Shown: positions 20,859 to 33,000 of the stretch, piece by piece
How positions within the stretch are numbered: position 1 is the stretch's first letter
How the letters are laid out: each line of letters begins with the position of its first letter
NCBI GenBank assembly: GCA_009746045.1
Contig: RPFO01000154.1
Coordinates: forward strand, 5,306,146 to 5,370,145
Direction of reading: 5' to 3'
From: Mesostigma viride
Lineage: Eukaryota > Streptophyta > Mesostigmatophyceae > Mesostigmatales > Mesostigmataceae
DNA: 64,000 nucleotides
Made by a program: the position numbers and the translations under genes
Notes under the pieces: generated by a model
What the model was told of the DNA's origin: nothing
The model's database searches: none
What the model saw: only the letters and a program-made list of their open reading frames with translations

Positions 20859-20873
20859 CTACTCCATATATAT

Positions 20874-22020
20874 GCTCAAGAGCATATAAACCTACAGTAG
20901 TGCATCCATCACCATGCCAATACGTAGTATTTGCTATGGTAAGGGATATACCACCACAACTTTATATGCTATTGACGCACCGGCTCCCGTGCGCACACCA
21001 TTGCATTGGGCCATATTTGTATGCAATAGCATTTTATGTCATTACCTCACTCATTTGGAAAATGCCCTCACTCTCCGGCTCTTGCCACCCATCTGTGGTT
21101 ATACTTTTTAAAAGAAATTATTCTAGTAGAATATCAATCTTCTACTTAATATAACTGCCAAGAAGCCCCTAGAATGTTTGTCCCACTGGCATGTGTGCTG
21201 GGTGGCTGCCATTTGTATGCTTACCCAAGGGATTGTTTCCATTTCATTTTGTGTTATGAACTCACTGAATGGGCGTAAAACAAATTGAAGTCCCCTGGCC
21301 CGCTGCCCCTCCTACTAAATTTCCTCTCTTTCCCCCCTCTTCTTTGCCCCTGCCCCCCCCCCCCACACACACACACACCGACCGGGGCACGCAGGTGGAG
21401 GCCAACGGGAATGCGAACGACAGCCACTCACACAAGCGGTGACCGACGTCGCCTTTGACACTGAGCAGAGAATGACTTGTGCAAATGGCGTCATTTTGCA
21501 CGTACGGCTTCGCGAGGCAGCCGCTGTGCGTGCCGACTATAGTGACCGCGATGTGCCCACTGTTGTGATCGCGATGTGCCCTGTTGCTGCCTCTTCGCAA
21601 CGCAAACCCGTGGCTTTTGGTGATGGATGCTGGCCAACGCGGTAGCAGGCGCCGCCCCTCGCCCAGGGTCTGCGATGCTGGGTGGCTGCAAGCTGCTCGC
21701 AAGCCGTTAAAGCGCAACAAGTACAGAGACCAGCCCCTTTTTTGGCGTCTCGAAGCCGCTGCAAGTCGCTGGCAAGCCGCTGCGGAGCGACTCCTACAAG
21801 CCGTCGGATGCCAGGAGCAGCATCTTCCGGGATATACCGGCTGGCCAGCAGGGAAGCGCGTGCGAGGCGACTGTCCTCAATTACCGCTCTTCAAGCGGAG
21901 AGCGGCTGGCAGTGACAGACGGTAGCAAACGACCGTCTCTGATTATGACGGGAGGAGGGTAACTCCCACTATATATCGTGGTATATATATGTATTCATTG
22001 AGAATGATATCGTGGTATAC
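20874..22020. other. Non-coding, low-complexity patches
   Basis: No gene recognised. It contains a run of C followed by (AC)n at about 21350-21379 and otherwise unremarkable sequence. ORFs in this stretch are short and motif-free. Confidence 0.45.
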
Positions 22021-22033
22021 ATATATATTAACT

Positions 22034-22131
22034 ACGTATAGAGCTTTGACATGGCTCTGTATATAGGTTTATAGCTGGGCGTTTGCTTTGGTTTGAGTGA
22101 TTTCACTCTGCTGTAAGTAATTATATTTTTA
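22034..22131 (+). mobile_element. 98-bp 5'-truncated copy of non-LTR family D
   Basis: Matches the last roughly 98 bases of family D in the opposite orientation (GAGCTTTGACATGGCTCTGT ... TAATTATATTTTTAAT). It is flanked by the 13-bp duplication ATATATATTAACT (22021-22033 and 22132-22144), the mark of target-primed reverse transcription. Confidence 0.85.
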
Positions 22132-22144
22132 ATATATATTAACT

Positions 22145-24710
22145 CTCTGATGCTGGCGGGAGGGAAGCAACCCCCACAAGGTGGCGGCGTCTTCCGTGAT
22201 GAATGCTGTGGCGGCGGAGTCTGCCTCTGACAGACAGGAGGGGAGGGAGCAACCCTCACAACATGATGAATGCTGGCTAAACAATACCCCATCCAAAAAA
22301 GTGGTGGCCACAGGCCAACAACACCCATCTCCCCGCCTCTGCGATTTGTCTCGCGGCGCTGCGGGATCCCTCGCACGAGCGGCAGCGAGGAGAGGCATTC
22401 ATTTCTTGTGAGGCCCTTTCGTGGTCGGTGCGGGAATGAGAGGTATTCGTTCGCACACGCGGTCGCATGTTTCGTGGGGACCGCTGCTCAGGATGGCAGC
22501 GGGAGAGGGATTCCCTGGAGACCAACTTGGCCAGAGCGGTGGCGCCGTCTTTGGCAGCCGCTGGCGCAGAAGATCATTATCACGGTAGCGCGCCACTGGA
22601 AATTTTCACGCCCCACTAGCACAAGCAGTAGCAAGCAAAGGAGCCTATGGAGGGTACCTCGCGCAGGCCTTGGCGCAGCCTTTGGTCACCTCTGGCGCAA
22701 ACGCTAGTGCTGTCGGAGCATTGTTCTGGAAAATGGTTGCGGACAACGGAGCCGCTGGAGGCTTTACTCCAACCACTAATGATGACGACGGAGCCGCTGC
22801 AGGCTTACTCCAGCAGCTAGTGCTGACAGCGGAGCCGCTGCGGGCTTTATCCAACCACTAATGCTGATGACGGAGCTGCTGCAGGCTCACTCCTACAACT
22901 AATGCTAACAGCGGAGCCGCTGCAGGCTTACTCCATCCACTACTGCTGTCATCGGAGCAGTAGCGTTGCCAGAGCACCCCCGGCATGCACATTGGAGGCA
23001 AACGGAGGGACCCAAACCAAGGGATTTTGGTTCCCAGACCCTCACGGTCGCGAACGGGTGTGCCGGATGGCAGCAGCTCGTGTGCCTACGCCTCGTATCG
23101 CTGTCACATCTCCTGCTGTTCCTTTTGCGGCGGTGACTATGCTTGCGACCATCGACGCGCGGATAGCGGTGGCAGATGCCAGCTGTTCTTCCGTGCATCC
23201 TCGAGGGAAAGGCAGCATCAAGGGCAAGGCATCATCAAGGGCAAGGGTCCTGCAGCCACATGGGAACCAGCAGCACAGGCCTCGCATGAGTCCTGCGTGC
23301 GTGCACAGGTATCTGCAGATGACGGCCAGCGCAGTGAGGACTGGGCCTGGGCAGGTGTGCTGTGGGAGACCATGTTGGGGAGCGGGAGACCGCAACACTG
23401 TTACGGAGCAAAGGAAAGGGGGGAACATTAAAGTGCGGAATGGGATTAGACGGCGGGATTAAACTGCGGATTGGGGTAACGATGAAACAGCGGAACCTAG
23501 CAGCTGTCACCACAGGTGCAGGCCGGTCAGGGCGGGGCGATGTGGAGGCCACCTTTGGGGGTATGGATCGCCGAGTTGAGGGCCAAGTCCGGGAAGGCTT
23601 GGGCTCGAGTTGGAGGGTGCTCCAAAGGAGGGTGCGTGCATCTTTCCTCCTTTGGAGGTTAAGAGTTGCAGGTTGAGCGTGGAGGCGATTCATTCCGCCG
23701 AGTCTCCATGCTGGAAGCTTGGACAGCTGGGTCTAAGTTGAGGCGGGGTGTGGCTCTTCTGTCGGCTGTGCAGCGTGCCCACCCGAATTTGTTTCTTTTC
23801 ACGGTGACGCTCCTGATGAGTGCTTAGCAAGGCTGTCGGGGCCATATTACCCTCTCAAGTGGCAACCCACGAATGACTCTACGGCTTCGCATGGCAGCTT
23901 CTGGGCTACCCCTGGGGCTGGCTTGCGATAATGCTGCTCGTGATCGGCAGATCTGACCACCCACGTGGCCACACCCAATATCCATTGCCCGACGCAATGG
24001 CCCTCAACGTGCCGGGAGGAAGAAGTGATTGTGGCCCTGACCATAACTCCCATGGACGACCAGAAAGGGGTGGGATACTTTCAAAGACCGATGGGTTCAG
24101 GCCATGGTTGCCAGGGATCGCTGACCATGCGGCCCGGATCCTTGGCACCCGACACGTTGTATTAGTTCATTGTGTTCGTAAGACAACCAGCATCGTATCA
24201 TTATAAGACAACCAGCATTATAGTCAATGAGACGACCAGCTTTTTATGTCCACTTGGGGCTTTGCAGACACAGGGTACCATGGCACTGAAATACATGGTA
24301 CTAGTGAGACAACACACTTTGTGTCATTATGAGACAACCATCATTATATGCCCACATGGGGCGCCTCTGCCCCACGATGCTCTGGTAATGAAAAGTAAAA
24401 TAAGCGAGTGCGTGAACATGCTCTGAGCTGATCTCATCAAGGCATGCCTGATATGGGGCATCCTCGGGTGGCCTGTGATGTATCCTATCATGGTACAAGT
24501 TTTGCGGGCTTCACCCGCGACATTAGAGCTTGTACTGTTTGTGGCCGGTCCCCGGCCAGGGAGCCCCGGCTAGAAATTGCGTGACACCACGCACCGCCGC
24601 CGAGGGCCAGGTGGCGCTAGCCCCGCCAAGGAGCGCGCGCTAGCTTTAGGGGTTTGACCACAATAATTAATTAGATTAGGACCTAGATAGCTTACACCAT
24701 CCATTCCATC
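22145..24710. repeat. Non-coding region with 41-bp and AGACAACCAGCAT tandem repeats
   Basis: At 22738-22960 about five imperfect 41-bp units share GGAGCCGCTGCAGGCTTACT and CCACTAATGCTGA. At about 24172-24345 several units of AGACAACCAGCATTATA recur. The remaining sequence (22145-22737, 22961-24171, 24370-24675) shows no recognisable gene. ORFs of up to 186 codons have no family resemblance. Confidence 0.55.
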
Positions 24711-25050
24711 CCCTTTGGTTTAACATCCCCTTTGGTTTGCACATTAGTAATGAGGATTTGTACGCTGATTTGCCCTATGTTTCCCACATTATTAGGCACA
24801 GGCGCCTGGGCCTAGCCAGGCACCTGGCCCGCACAGATCAGGTAGACACATCAGATAGACTAGCTGGCACCAAGCCCGCCCAGCCTGGGCGATATGTCCT
24901 CACCTGGCGTGCCCCAGGCCGCGCGCGGCAGGGCCGCCACCCGTGGACTTTTCGTGATAGACTCGGCATGGACATGTGCTACACTAGACGTGACGGGCTC
25001 ACACCCGGGCAGCCTCCTGGTGTTGCGTGCCGGCCCTATTGAACGGCCGC
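24711..25050 (+). pseudogene. 3' fragment of non-LTR retrotransposon family E
   Basis: The frame 24737-25042 begins HISNEDLYADLPYVSHI, continues RLAGTKPAQPGRYVLTWRAP and ends RRDGLTPGQPPG. It is nearly identical to the C-terminus of the RT remnant on the minus strand at 42235-43389. It is 5'-truncated: the polymerase domain is missing. Confidence 0.8.
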
Positions 25051-26348
25051 GACAATGGAATAAATTACTATGGCAGTTTGGCCTGTTATTCTAGTTTGTA
25101 TTCGACTTTGGTAGTCGTGTGATTTGGACTAGTTATTTTGGTCCTAGGTTGACCTTCCAGGGGCTGGTGCAGTCGCGCCGCCAGTTCAGGACTTGTCTGA
25201 ACTTCTAGGCGTGGATCCTGTAATTGAGGGTCGATGTCGGCCCGGGGATCCTACGTGGAATGCATGATTTGGAATGTTCTAGAGGATCGGCGTTGTATCT
25301 ACGCCGCTACAGGCCTAGGTTAAATTAGTCCAAGGACGAGAGTCTCGTCCTCTTGGTTTGATGAATGTAAAGTGCGATGACGCCTTCATATTAAACCTGG
25401 GGCAATTATCCATTTGTAATTGGTCTTGCTAGCCATTATAAGTGTGTAACAATTAGCTTGGCATCAAGCCGCGGTGCAAGATATCTCACGACTCGCGTCG
25501 TGAAGCGCAATCTACATTAGGCTACCTTGATTATTCCTAATTCCGGCATGGGGGATCTTTCGCTACGTAACTCAGGCAAGGAGTCTGAGTTGGCACGTAA
25601 CACTGGTTATCGGAGGGAAAATGTGCTGGAGAGGTTAGCTAACTCTCGCGGAGAGGGTTAGTGAGGCCAATTAGGATACCAAGGCGGTGCTTGGTGTAGA
25701 TAGAGGTTCCGGAATTCAACGATTGCTGACAGGTCGGCGGCCAGCCCGTAAGGGATTCAACGACGATCTAGACAGCAAGCGGCCAGTCTGGGATACTCGG
25801 CGGGGCCAGCCATGGCCCTGTGGTGAGGTGCTATCGACAATAGCGGCCATTACCCCTGTTTTCAACGACACCTAGTGGCGGCCAGAGCTCCGCTTTCAAC
25901 GACACCAGGTGGCGGCCAGGTCAGGGGTTCTCAACGACATTGACGATGGTACGTCCCCTAGTTTAGATTTATCCTTTTAGGTGCTTGCCTTCTCTCCGGG
26001 ACCGCACGCGTAGGGGGTTTACGTTAAATGTCGTGCTCTCTATAGGCGTTTCTATGTCGTTTGTGCCAATGGACGTCGCGGAGACGCCCATCGTTGTTTG
26101 ACCTGCAACGGGTCTTGGGGTGGATACCGTTTGGCTATTGCCGACTATGTTGACGGTGTTTACCTCTGTGAGCCCCGCGGAGGGGAGTAGCGTAATGTGC
26201 CCTTGTTTCGCGTAGAGCTCGGGCGTGTGCTGTGATAGACTCTGTCCTTCTTCCTCGTTACGTTTTTGGTAAAGGTCACTGCACTTAGAGGTATCCCTGG
26301 GAACCCCTTTTCTCCTTCTTGCAAGCTTCTGCTAGCCTACTATGCAAT
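25051..26348. other. Non-coding leader-like region with a CAACGACACC(T/A)(A/G)GTGGCGGCCAG repeat
   Basis: No ORF of note. Around 25855-25945, TTTCAACGACACCAGGTGGC and GGCCAG recur three times. It precedes the viroplasmin-like ORF and may be the LTR/leader of the gypsy element whose gag starts at 27447, but no matching second LTR was found in the window. Confidence 0.4.
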
Positions 26349-26708
26349 ATGTCTTTGAAAGGAAAGCGAAGAATAAACAAGGGTGGACAATCTGGGTTTC
26401 CTTACTATGCAGTGGCCCATGACGGGGGTGAGGGTAGACCAGCCATATTTTATAGTTGGAAGACGTGTGAAGAACATATCAAGGATAAGATAATGTCTAG
26501 GGGCTCTAATGCTAAGTGGAAGGGGTTTGATAACATCATAGATGCTGATAGGTTTGTTAGGGAGCATATGCCATTGCCTGAGGGTCTGCACACCACTCGT
26601 GAATGCTCTCAGACACCCACGCACAGCAAGGGAGACGGCAGTCAGGAGGTGGGGACAGCAGTTACAGTTACCTTCTCCCAGCTGACCATTGGCTCTAGCA
26701 GACAATAG
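26349..26708 (+). CDS. Viroplasmin / RNase H1 N-terminal-like domain protein
   Basis: 119 codons from MSLKGKRRINKG; an in-frame ATG 30 bases upstream is possible but poorly placed. Residues about 15-72 read FPYYAVAHDGGEG, AIFYSWKTCEEHIKD, then AKWKGFDNIIDADRFV. This is the pattern of the small RNA/DNA-hybrid-binding domain at the N-terminus of eukaryotic RNase H1 and in caulimovirus-type inclusion proteins (YYAV...G...W..C...V....A..KGF....A..F). The rest is Ser/Thr-rich and unrecognised. No RNase H catalytic domain follows. Removing the family D insertion (26751-27299) places it about 175 bases upstream of the gypsy gag start, so it may be an accessory ORF of that element. Confidence 0.7.
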   Translation: MSLKGKRRINKGGQSGFPYYAVAHDGGEGRPAIFYSWKTCEEHIKDKIMSRGSNAKWKGFDNIIDADRFVREHMPLPEGLHTTRECSQTPTHSKGDGSQEVGTAVTVTFSQLTIGSSRQ

Positions 26709-26750
26709 AGGGGATTACTACTAGGGAATTTAGTACTAGGTCCTATATAT

Positions 26751-27299
26751 ATTAAAAATATAATTACTTACAGCAGAGTGAAATCACTCAAACCAAAGCA
26801 AACGCCCAGCTATAAACCTATATACAGAGCCATGTCAAAGCTCTATACTACGATAAGACCAATGGAAACGCCTAACGGGAGGAACCTAATAGCCCTGCTG
26901 CACCGCAAAATCAGCCCGCGTACGGCGGAGCATGATGTCCGCCATGGCCCGAGTCAGCGCCACCGACAAGCGCTGACGCCAATATGACGTCCAGGTCCGC
27001 GCCGACCATGGGGCCCGCTGGCCCTCCAGGTCCAGCCGGTCCTCCCGGAGCCGGCAACACTCCTTGAAGAAGGCGGAGGTCAGGGGCCCCATGGCCCCAA
27101 ACTCCTCCAGGACAAAGGGCACCACACGATGGTGCCCGACGTCGCCGTAGGCCAGGAGCTTGGCCCGCTCCGCCCGGTCCGCCGTGTAACCTGCCGTGAG
27201 GGAGGCCCCAGCCACGTGGCTAAGAGCCAAGGGCCGCGCCACCGAAACGTCAATAAGCAGATGCCGGCCACCCCCCTCAAAGTCCAGCACCACGATGTC
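26751..27299 (-). mobile_element. 5'-truncated copy of non-LTR family D
   Basis: 549 bases matching the 3' end of family D, flanked by the 13-bp duplication AGGTCCTATATAT (26738-26750 and 27300-27312). It retains the last 135 codons, starting inside the endonuclease domain (VLDFEGGGRHLLIDVSV) and running to the same stop as the full copy. Confidence 0.92.
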
Positions 27300-27332
27300 A
27301 GGTCCTATATATATAGATCTCTAGTACGTGGT

Positions 27333-27333
27333 T

Positions 27334-27402
<69 letters not shown>

Positions 27403-27405
27403 CTG
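27333..27405. repeat. (CT)n microsatellite
   Basis: About 33 CT dinucleotides followed by CTTTCTTTC. It lies just upstream of the gypsy gag start codon. Confidence 0.95.
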
Positions 27406-27446
27406 GGGAGGTGTTGCCTGCAGTGTAAGGTACCGGTACGAGCGCC

Positions 27447-29177
27447 ATGCCAACACGGTTCCAAACAAGGAATGCCAGAGAGACAGAGGACGGGACCAGA
27501 GAAAGGGAATCAGAGAATAGAGAGATAGAACAGGTAGACAACCACGAGCAAGGTATAGAGGTGCTAGAGGTACCACCGCACGTCCAAGTAGGGACAAATA
27601 GAGGTGAGGTCATGGAGAGACCTGCGGAAGGCTCCCCACGATCCAGCTACCAGGACCCTAGAGGCTCACCAGATGAGGACAATCTAGACTCCAGAATAGA
27701 ACAAGGCGAAGACAGGCGTGACCGGTAGATGCTCCAGGGGGGTTTCCAGCAGCAGCAGCAGCACCCGCAGCAGCAGCAGCAGCTGCCGCAGCAGCAACAA
27801 CCCCAGGCGAGGTCACAGTGGCTGCCACGGTACCCTGAGCAGCCCGGGTACGAGAATGAAGACAGTCGCTGCACTACCGTTATCGGCAGCCAGCCACGGA
27901 GCGACCATCACATCCCTGGGCAGGGCAGGGTCGCCCCCTGGGGCCTCCGCCGGCCCCAATACACCGGGGCAGACGCAGAGTGTCTTTCGGCAGTACTTCC
28001 CTGTTACCCACAGTGTTGTGGAATTCGGATGATGACGGGGAGGACACCGGGGCAGATGGCGAATTCGGCGATTCGGAGGGGGCCGTGGAGGATATCGAGG
28101 AACCAGGGGCACAGGGCCCGCCCTTTGGAGCTCATAGGCCACGGGCCCGGCTAGGGGATGACAGAAGCAGCGCAACCGCACACGACGAGGAGACTCAGAC
28201 ACCCGTCCAGTGAGCCGTCCCCCAACCGCAGCGTCCTCGGGCGCATGACAGCAGCATGGTCCACTCGCCTGCTGTCGTCAGCAACCTGAATTTCAGCAGG
28301 GTGGCCTTGGATGACCCGGGGTACGAACACCCATCGTCTGTACAGGTGCGGCGGACGCACGGCACGCCGGCCAGATCCGGATCTCTCCCCCGGTCGCAGC
28401 CCCCAGCCTTCGGTTCCATTGCCTATCGTGAGGTCGGTGGGCCCAAGCCTAATACGGTGAAGGCCCCACGGCCGATGCCTACTTTCAAGAATGTTCCCAA
28501 GCTGCACGCGGACATGAAACCGCGAAAGATTGACGAATGGGCGGGGGCGCATGTGGCAACAGCAGTATACTGTCTGGTGTAACTACCGCAGTTGGGAACT
28601 GGCCACCTGCGATCTCATCCCGCATGTCGTCAACACCTGCATGGACCCCTCGGTAGTGAGCACCCTGAATTGTGAGAGCATCGCATCCCAGTCGTACCCG
28701 CAAACCGTGGAGGAGCTGATGGACCGGGTGCGCCTCAAGTTGGTGCCCCCAGATGCTGTAATCCACGAGCGACTCGCATTCGGCAAGCTGCACCAGGGGA
28801 GCCACACCGTACCGCGAGTTTCTATCCAAGTTTGAGTCCAGCGCCGCCTACCTGACAGACATGACCTGGTATGAGTACAAGATCCGGTTCATTGAGGCAC
28901 TCAATCCGGCCTGAGCTGCAGGATGAGGTACTGAAGCACTAGGCTGAGGTCCCTTGGGAGGAGTGGGACATCTTGAATATTAAGGGGTATCTTCTGCAGG
29001 TGGCCGATCAGTGGTGACTCGCGGGCGAGCACCCTCGGTGCGTCGTTTCTTCAGGTCAGCTCCCCCGCGGCGGGTGAATCAGCTGTACTCCACTGAGTTC
29101 GCCGGCGAGGAGGAGGAAGACTATATCGACGACCCCGATGACGGCTATGCTGACCAGGGTATCAACGCCAGCTTGCT
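27447..29177 (+). pseudogene. gag: Gypsy-type gag, N-terminal and capsid part (frameshifted, split by insertion)
   Basis: Starts MPTRFQTRNARETEDGTRER at 27447. An acidic/polar N-terminus with a Gln-rich segment (27740-27810) leads to a capsid-like domain at about 28440-28990 in several frames: KPRKIDEWAG, RSWELATCDLIPHVVNTCMD, SYPQTVEELMDRVRLKLV, REFLSKFESSAAYLTDMTW and YEYKIRFIEALNP. It ends ...DDGYADQGINAS at 29177, exactly where minus-strand copia sequence begins. The gag frame resumes at 41643 with KARCFMCSEVGHLKRDC. Family: Ty3/gypsy retrotransposon gag, structural protein of the particle. Confidence 0.75.
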
Positions 29178-29782
29178 GAGATGGGTCCATCAGAGACTGA
29201 AGAACCTTGTACTGCACTGCTGCCTTCTGCACTAGCTTGGTCAAAGCATCAGCAGGATTGTCACCCCCAGGGATATGCTCAATATTGGCCAAGGAGGACA
29301 ATTCCTTAAGACGGAGATAATCCAAGACCCTACTTCTGGCCATCTGCCTGTGCACAAACTGCACCATCCCCATGGAGTCTGTTTTGAGAAGAGTGGTAAC
29401 CTGAAGTGGCCAAGGAGTGTTAGAAGTCATCTGATGAAGCAACTCCTTCAGATAAAGGCTTGTGTGAATGCCTTCACAAATAGCCCTGCATTCTGCCACA
29501 TCACTGCTGACAGCCACCCGTTTGTGCAGGCGACTAAACCAGCTCACCAAACTCCCCAGGCCTTCCTGTCTGAGCACAAAGAGCCCTGCAGCCCTGCCCC
29601 TGAACTAGTTGGAGACCTGCCTGCTGTCCATTGAGCTATCCACATACAGCTCCATGCAAATGGGTTGTGATAAATCCACTGCAGACAACAGAATGCCAGA
29701 TGAAGCCCTGACCTGATCAGCCACCTTGGCAGACCCTAGCTCCATCAGCATGTCATCAGGCAACCTGGCTATGACCATAAGG
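29178..29782 (-). pseudogene. Family A RNase H fragment (copy 2)
   Basis: Matches the end of family A pol (about 8668-9275): LGSLVSWFSRLHKRVAVSSD, ECRAICEGIHTSLYLKELLH and DNPADALTKLVQKAAVQYKV, close to identical to the copy at 8540-9281. It ends just before the stop codon, at the gypsy junction. Confidence 0.85.
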
Positions 29783-30075
29783 TCACCTGGCACATGTACA
29801 AGACCATGCATTAAAAAGGCCCCATGTCTGGAGCATGGTTTCTAACTGAGTGAGATGGGTGCTCCCCCCCCAGCATGCATGGTCATCCAAACAAGTTCTC
29901 ACAAAATTCCATGCCCAAAAATAACACATTCTCCATGTCCCAACTTTCTAGACCAGTGCTTCTCACTGTCAGAAAACTACCCAGCCACCACTGGAGCCTT
30001 TCAGCTGCAGTATTAGGCAGGGGGTCATGGGCTAACATGTACAATGTGCCAGTCACTTCAGACTGTAACCAGGGT

Positions 30076-33000
30076 TCAGGAAACCATACAAGACCTGGTA
30101 TTGTGGACCTGCTGCTTGTGGCCCTTGGTCAGTGCATCTGCAGCATTGTCTTTGTCCCTGACGTGGGCTTTAGACTCCAGGTACTTGCATTCCTGTTTTA
30201 GCACAATCCAATCCAGGTCCGAGTGTACAGCCAAAGGATTGGCAAGGAAAGAGATGATAGATTGAGAGTCAGTCAGCAAATGTGCTTTCACTCCTGCAGA
30301 GCTACCAGCCTGGTGTTGAAGCCAGACCAGCAAGTGATTGAGATACCTTGCATGCAAGACAGAAGATACCACAGCCCTGCATTCAGCTACATTGCTACTC
30401 ACAGCTTTCCTCTTGTGCAATCTACTGAACCAGGAGACTAGTGACTTCTTCCCACCTTGGTTATGCAGGAAAAACAATCCAGCCTCTCTGGCTTGAACCT
30501 TGGTAACTACCCTGGACTCCATTGAACTATCCATCATGCACGTGATGTGAATGGGAGTAAACAGGTCCAGTGAGTGAAGCATCAAAGGTGGACCATCATG
30601 CAACAACTGCTTGATTGCCCGTGCTCCTACCTCCTGTAGTACCTCATCATCTACCCTGCTCACAAAAGCCAGGTGGGGTGCACATGTAGCACATAGCCAA
30701 CCAAGCTTGCCTCTAATGGTAGGGCACATGTCAGGGGTGATGTGAACAGGCAGGACATCCAGACAAGACTTAATGTATTCAGCAGAGGCCTGCATGGAAC
30801 AAACCCAGCTGCCCTGCTGCTGCAGCAACTCAAGCATCATGCCACAGAACTTGACTGGCTCCTTGCCCAGCTCTAGCTGCTTGCCAATCTCAAAACTGGC
30901 AGACACCTGAGCTATGAAAGCATCCACTGCAGCTCTAGGACCTGAGATTAACTGATCATCCCCATGCCAGACAAACATCATCATTCCATCAGGGTGTGGG
31001 ATGACAAACAGGCAAGGGTCAATGTCATCATAGGTGGCCCCTAGCTTCATGAATACCTCCTGTGCAGACAGCCTAAAAATTTTTGGAGCTGACTGCAACC
31101 CTTCAACCCCCAGGTTTGGCCTCAACAAGGGTTGAACAATATCCCTGTGCCACACCTTAGGAGTATTCACCACGTATACCTGACCTCTCCAGACCTGCTG
31201 TGCTATGGCAGGGTCCCCCTTTAGAAAGGCTCTTTTGATATCTGTGGCTTTACACACATAATCCTTCCCTGTATTAAGCTGATGCAAAAACAAGGAAAGC
31301 AACACCTTGAGAGACGTTTGCTGAATACCAGGAGTATAAAGCTCAGCCTCTGTCAGCTCTGTAGAGCCCCTGAACTCAGTAACACATGGCCTAGCATGGA
31401 AAATGGGTGGTCCCCCATCAGCCTGAGGTTTATGCTTGCACACAAACTTTAACCTTAGCTTCTTGGCTCCAGCTGGCATAGCATCAAGAGGAGTCACAGG
31501 TGGTGTGTGTGTGGGACTACGTGCATCTGGAACAACCCACTCCTCCCTGGCTTTGGTAAAAGCCTCAAGCCACTTAAGAAACCCAATCTGCGTCTGGCAG
31601 TCCCGTACAATATCATCATAGGACAGGGGAGACATGGATGCAACATCCCATCTACCAAGCCCAAACGCTGAAGGGTGTAGCTTTTGAGAGTGTATGAGGT
31701 CCTCCACACACGGTTCCTGACCTGGGAGGTACTTGGGCTTAACTGCATTGATGGCAGCATCCAACCCAGTGCTAATCTGGCTCAAAGGGATTTTAAAATG
31801 ATCTAGAGGCACCTGTCCTACCCCTGCCACACTCAACCTCCCAGCTGAGATGACAACACCAGGGTAAGATACAAAAGGTTCCCCTAACAGGGCATTCCCT
31901 GAGTAACCCTCAACCACCTGAAATGGAGTGGGCATACCCAAGATTTGAATGCTCACCTGACCTTTGACCTGCATTTTGGTTTTGCCTGAAAAATCTGACA
32001 CTCTAGCCCATGGTGAGGCCTTCATTTTCAGACCAGATACAGCTTCTGCACTGATGATACTCACCTGTGCTTGGGTGTCTACAGCCAAAATACTAGGATC
32101 TTGACCTGCATCCCCTACAGCATTGACCTGTGCTGTACCTGTTGCCACAACTGCTTTAGTGTTGTGTGCCTTGTGCAAGGCCTTAAGAATCTCAGCAAAT
32201 GACTTCCTGGGAACGACAGGATCTGCTCTATTTTGTGACTCCTCCAGGTGTGAGGGAGGTGCTACCTGCTGCTCACCCTGTGCACCGTCCTCCTGCCCAG
32301 GTGGACTATTGGGTTGTAGTGGGGCTGCACTACTGAGGAACACAGGAGCTTCTACTGTGGTACTAGTGCTTGCATCAATGACGTCCTTAGCCAATTCATT
32401 GGGTGAGATCAATCCACCAGACTCCTGCTCTGAATCCATGTCCAAGAATTCTACCCCTGACACGTCTGCCAGTGGTGGGTAATAAAGCTTGAGTCTATGC
32501 TTGCTGACCACACGCTCTCTGTCATGTTGTATAGTGACTGCAGTCCCTTCTTCATGAATTTTGGTGACTACAGCTGGACCGTGCCATCTGGCAGAGTGTG
32601 CTCTTCCTCTGTCACCCTCTCTGAAAAACAACACATGGTCCCCCACTTCAAACACAGGCCTGGCATTATTTTTGTCTTTCTTTGCCAGCAACTTGGCTAA
32701 GTGCTGCCTTTGTGTGTTGTAGTGAGTGTGTACCTCTGAAGCATAGCTGCCTGACTGAAGGCCAGTTGGGGTGATTTCCCCAAAAGGTGAGGACATTATT
32801 GGTTTGGCGTTTAGCTGGGTAGTCACCCCTGCTGCCCAAGATGCCCTGTCAGCATAGCTACCAGAGTCAGCCAACCTGGATGGCATTTTTCTTATCACAT
32901 CCCTGATGGCTCTCATGGTACGTTCTACCAACCCCTGACGTTCATGATCTTGAGCCCCAGACACTTCTATCTTGGGCAGGTCATTCCTGTCCTGGATGCA

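Noticed and set aside
22902-23693. Several ORFs of 100-186 codons on both strands
   Set aside because: They overlap in all frames, are Arg/Pro/Ser-rich with no motifs, and adjoin a 41-bp tandem array; typical of GC-rich non-coding DNA.
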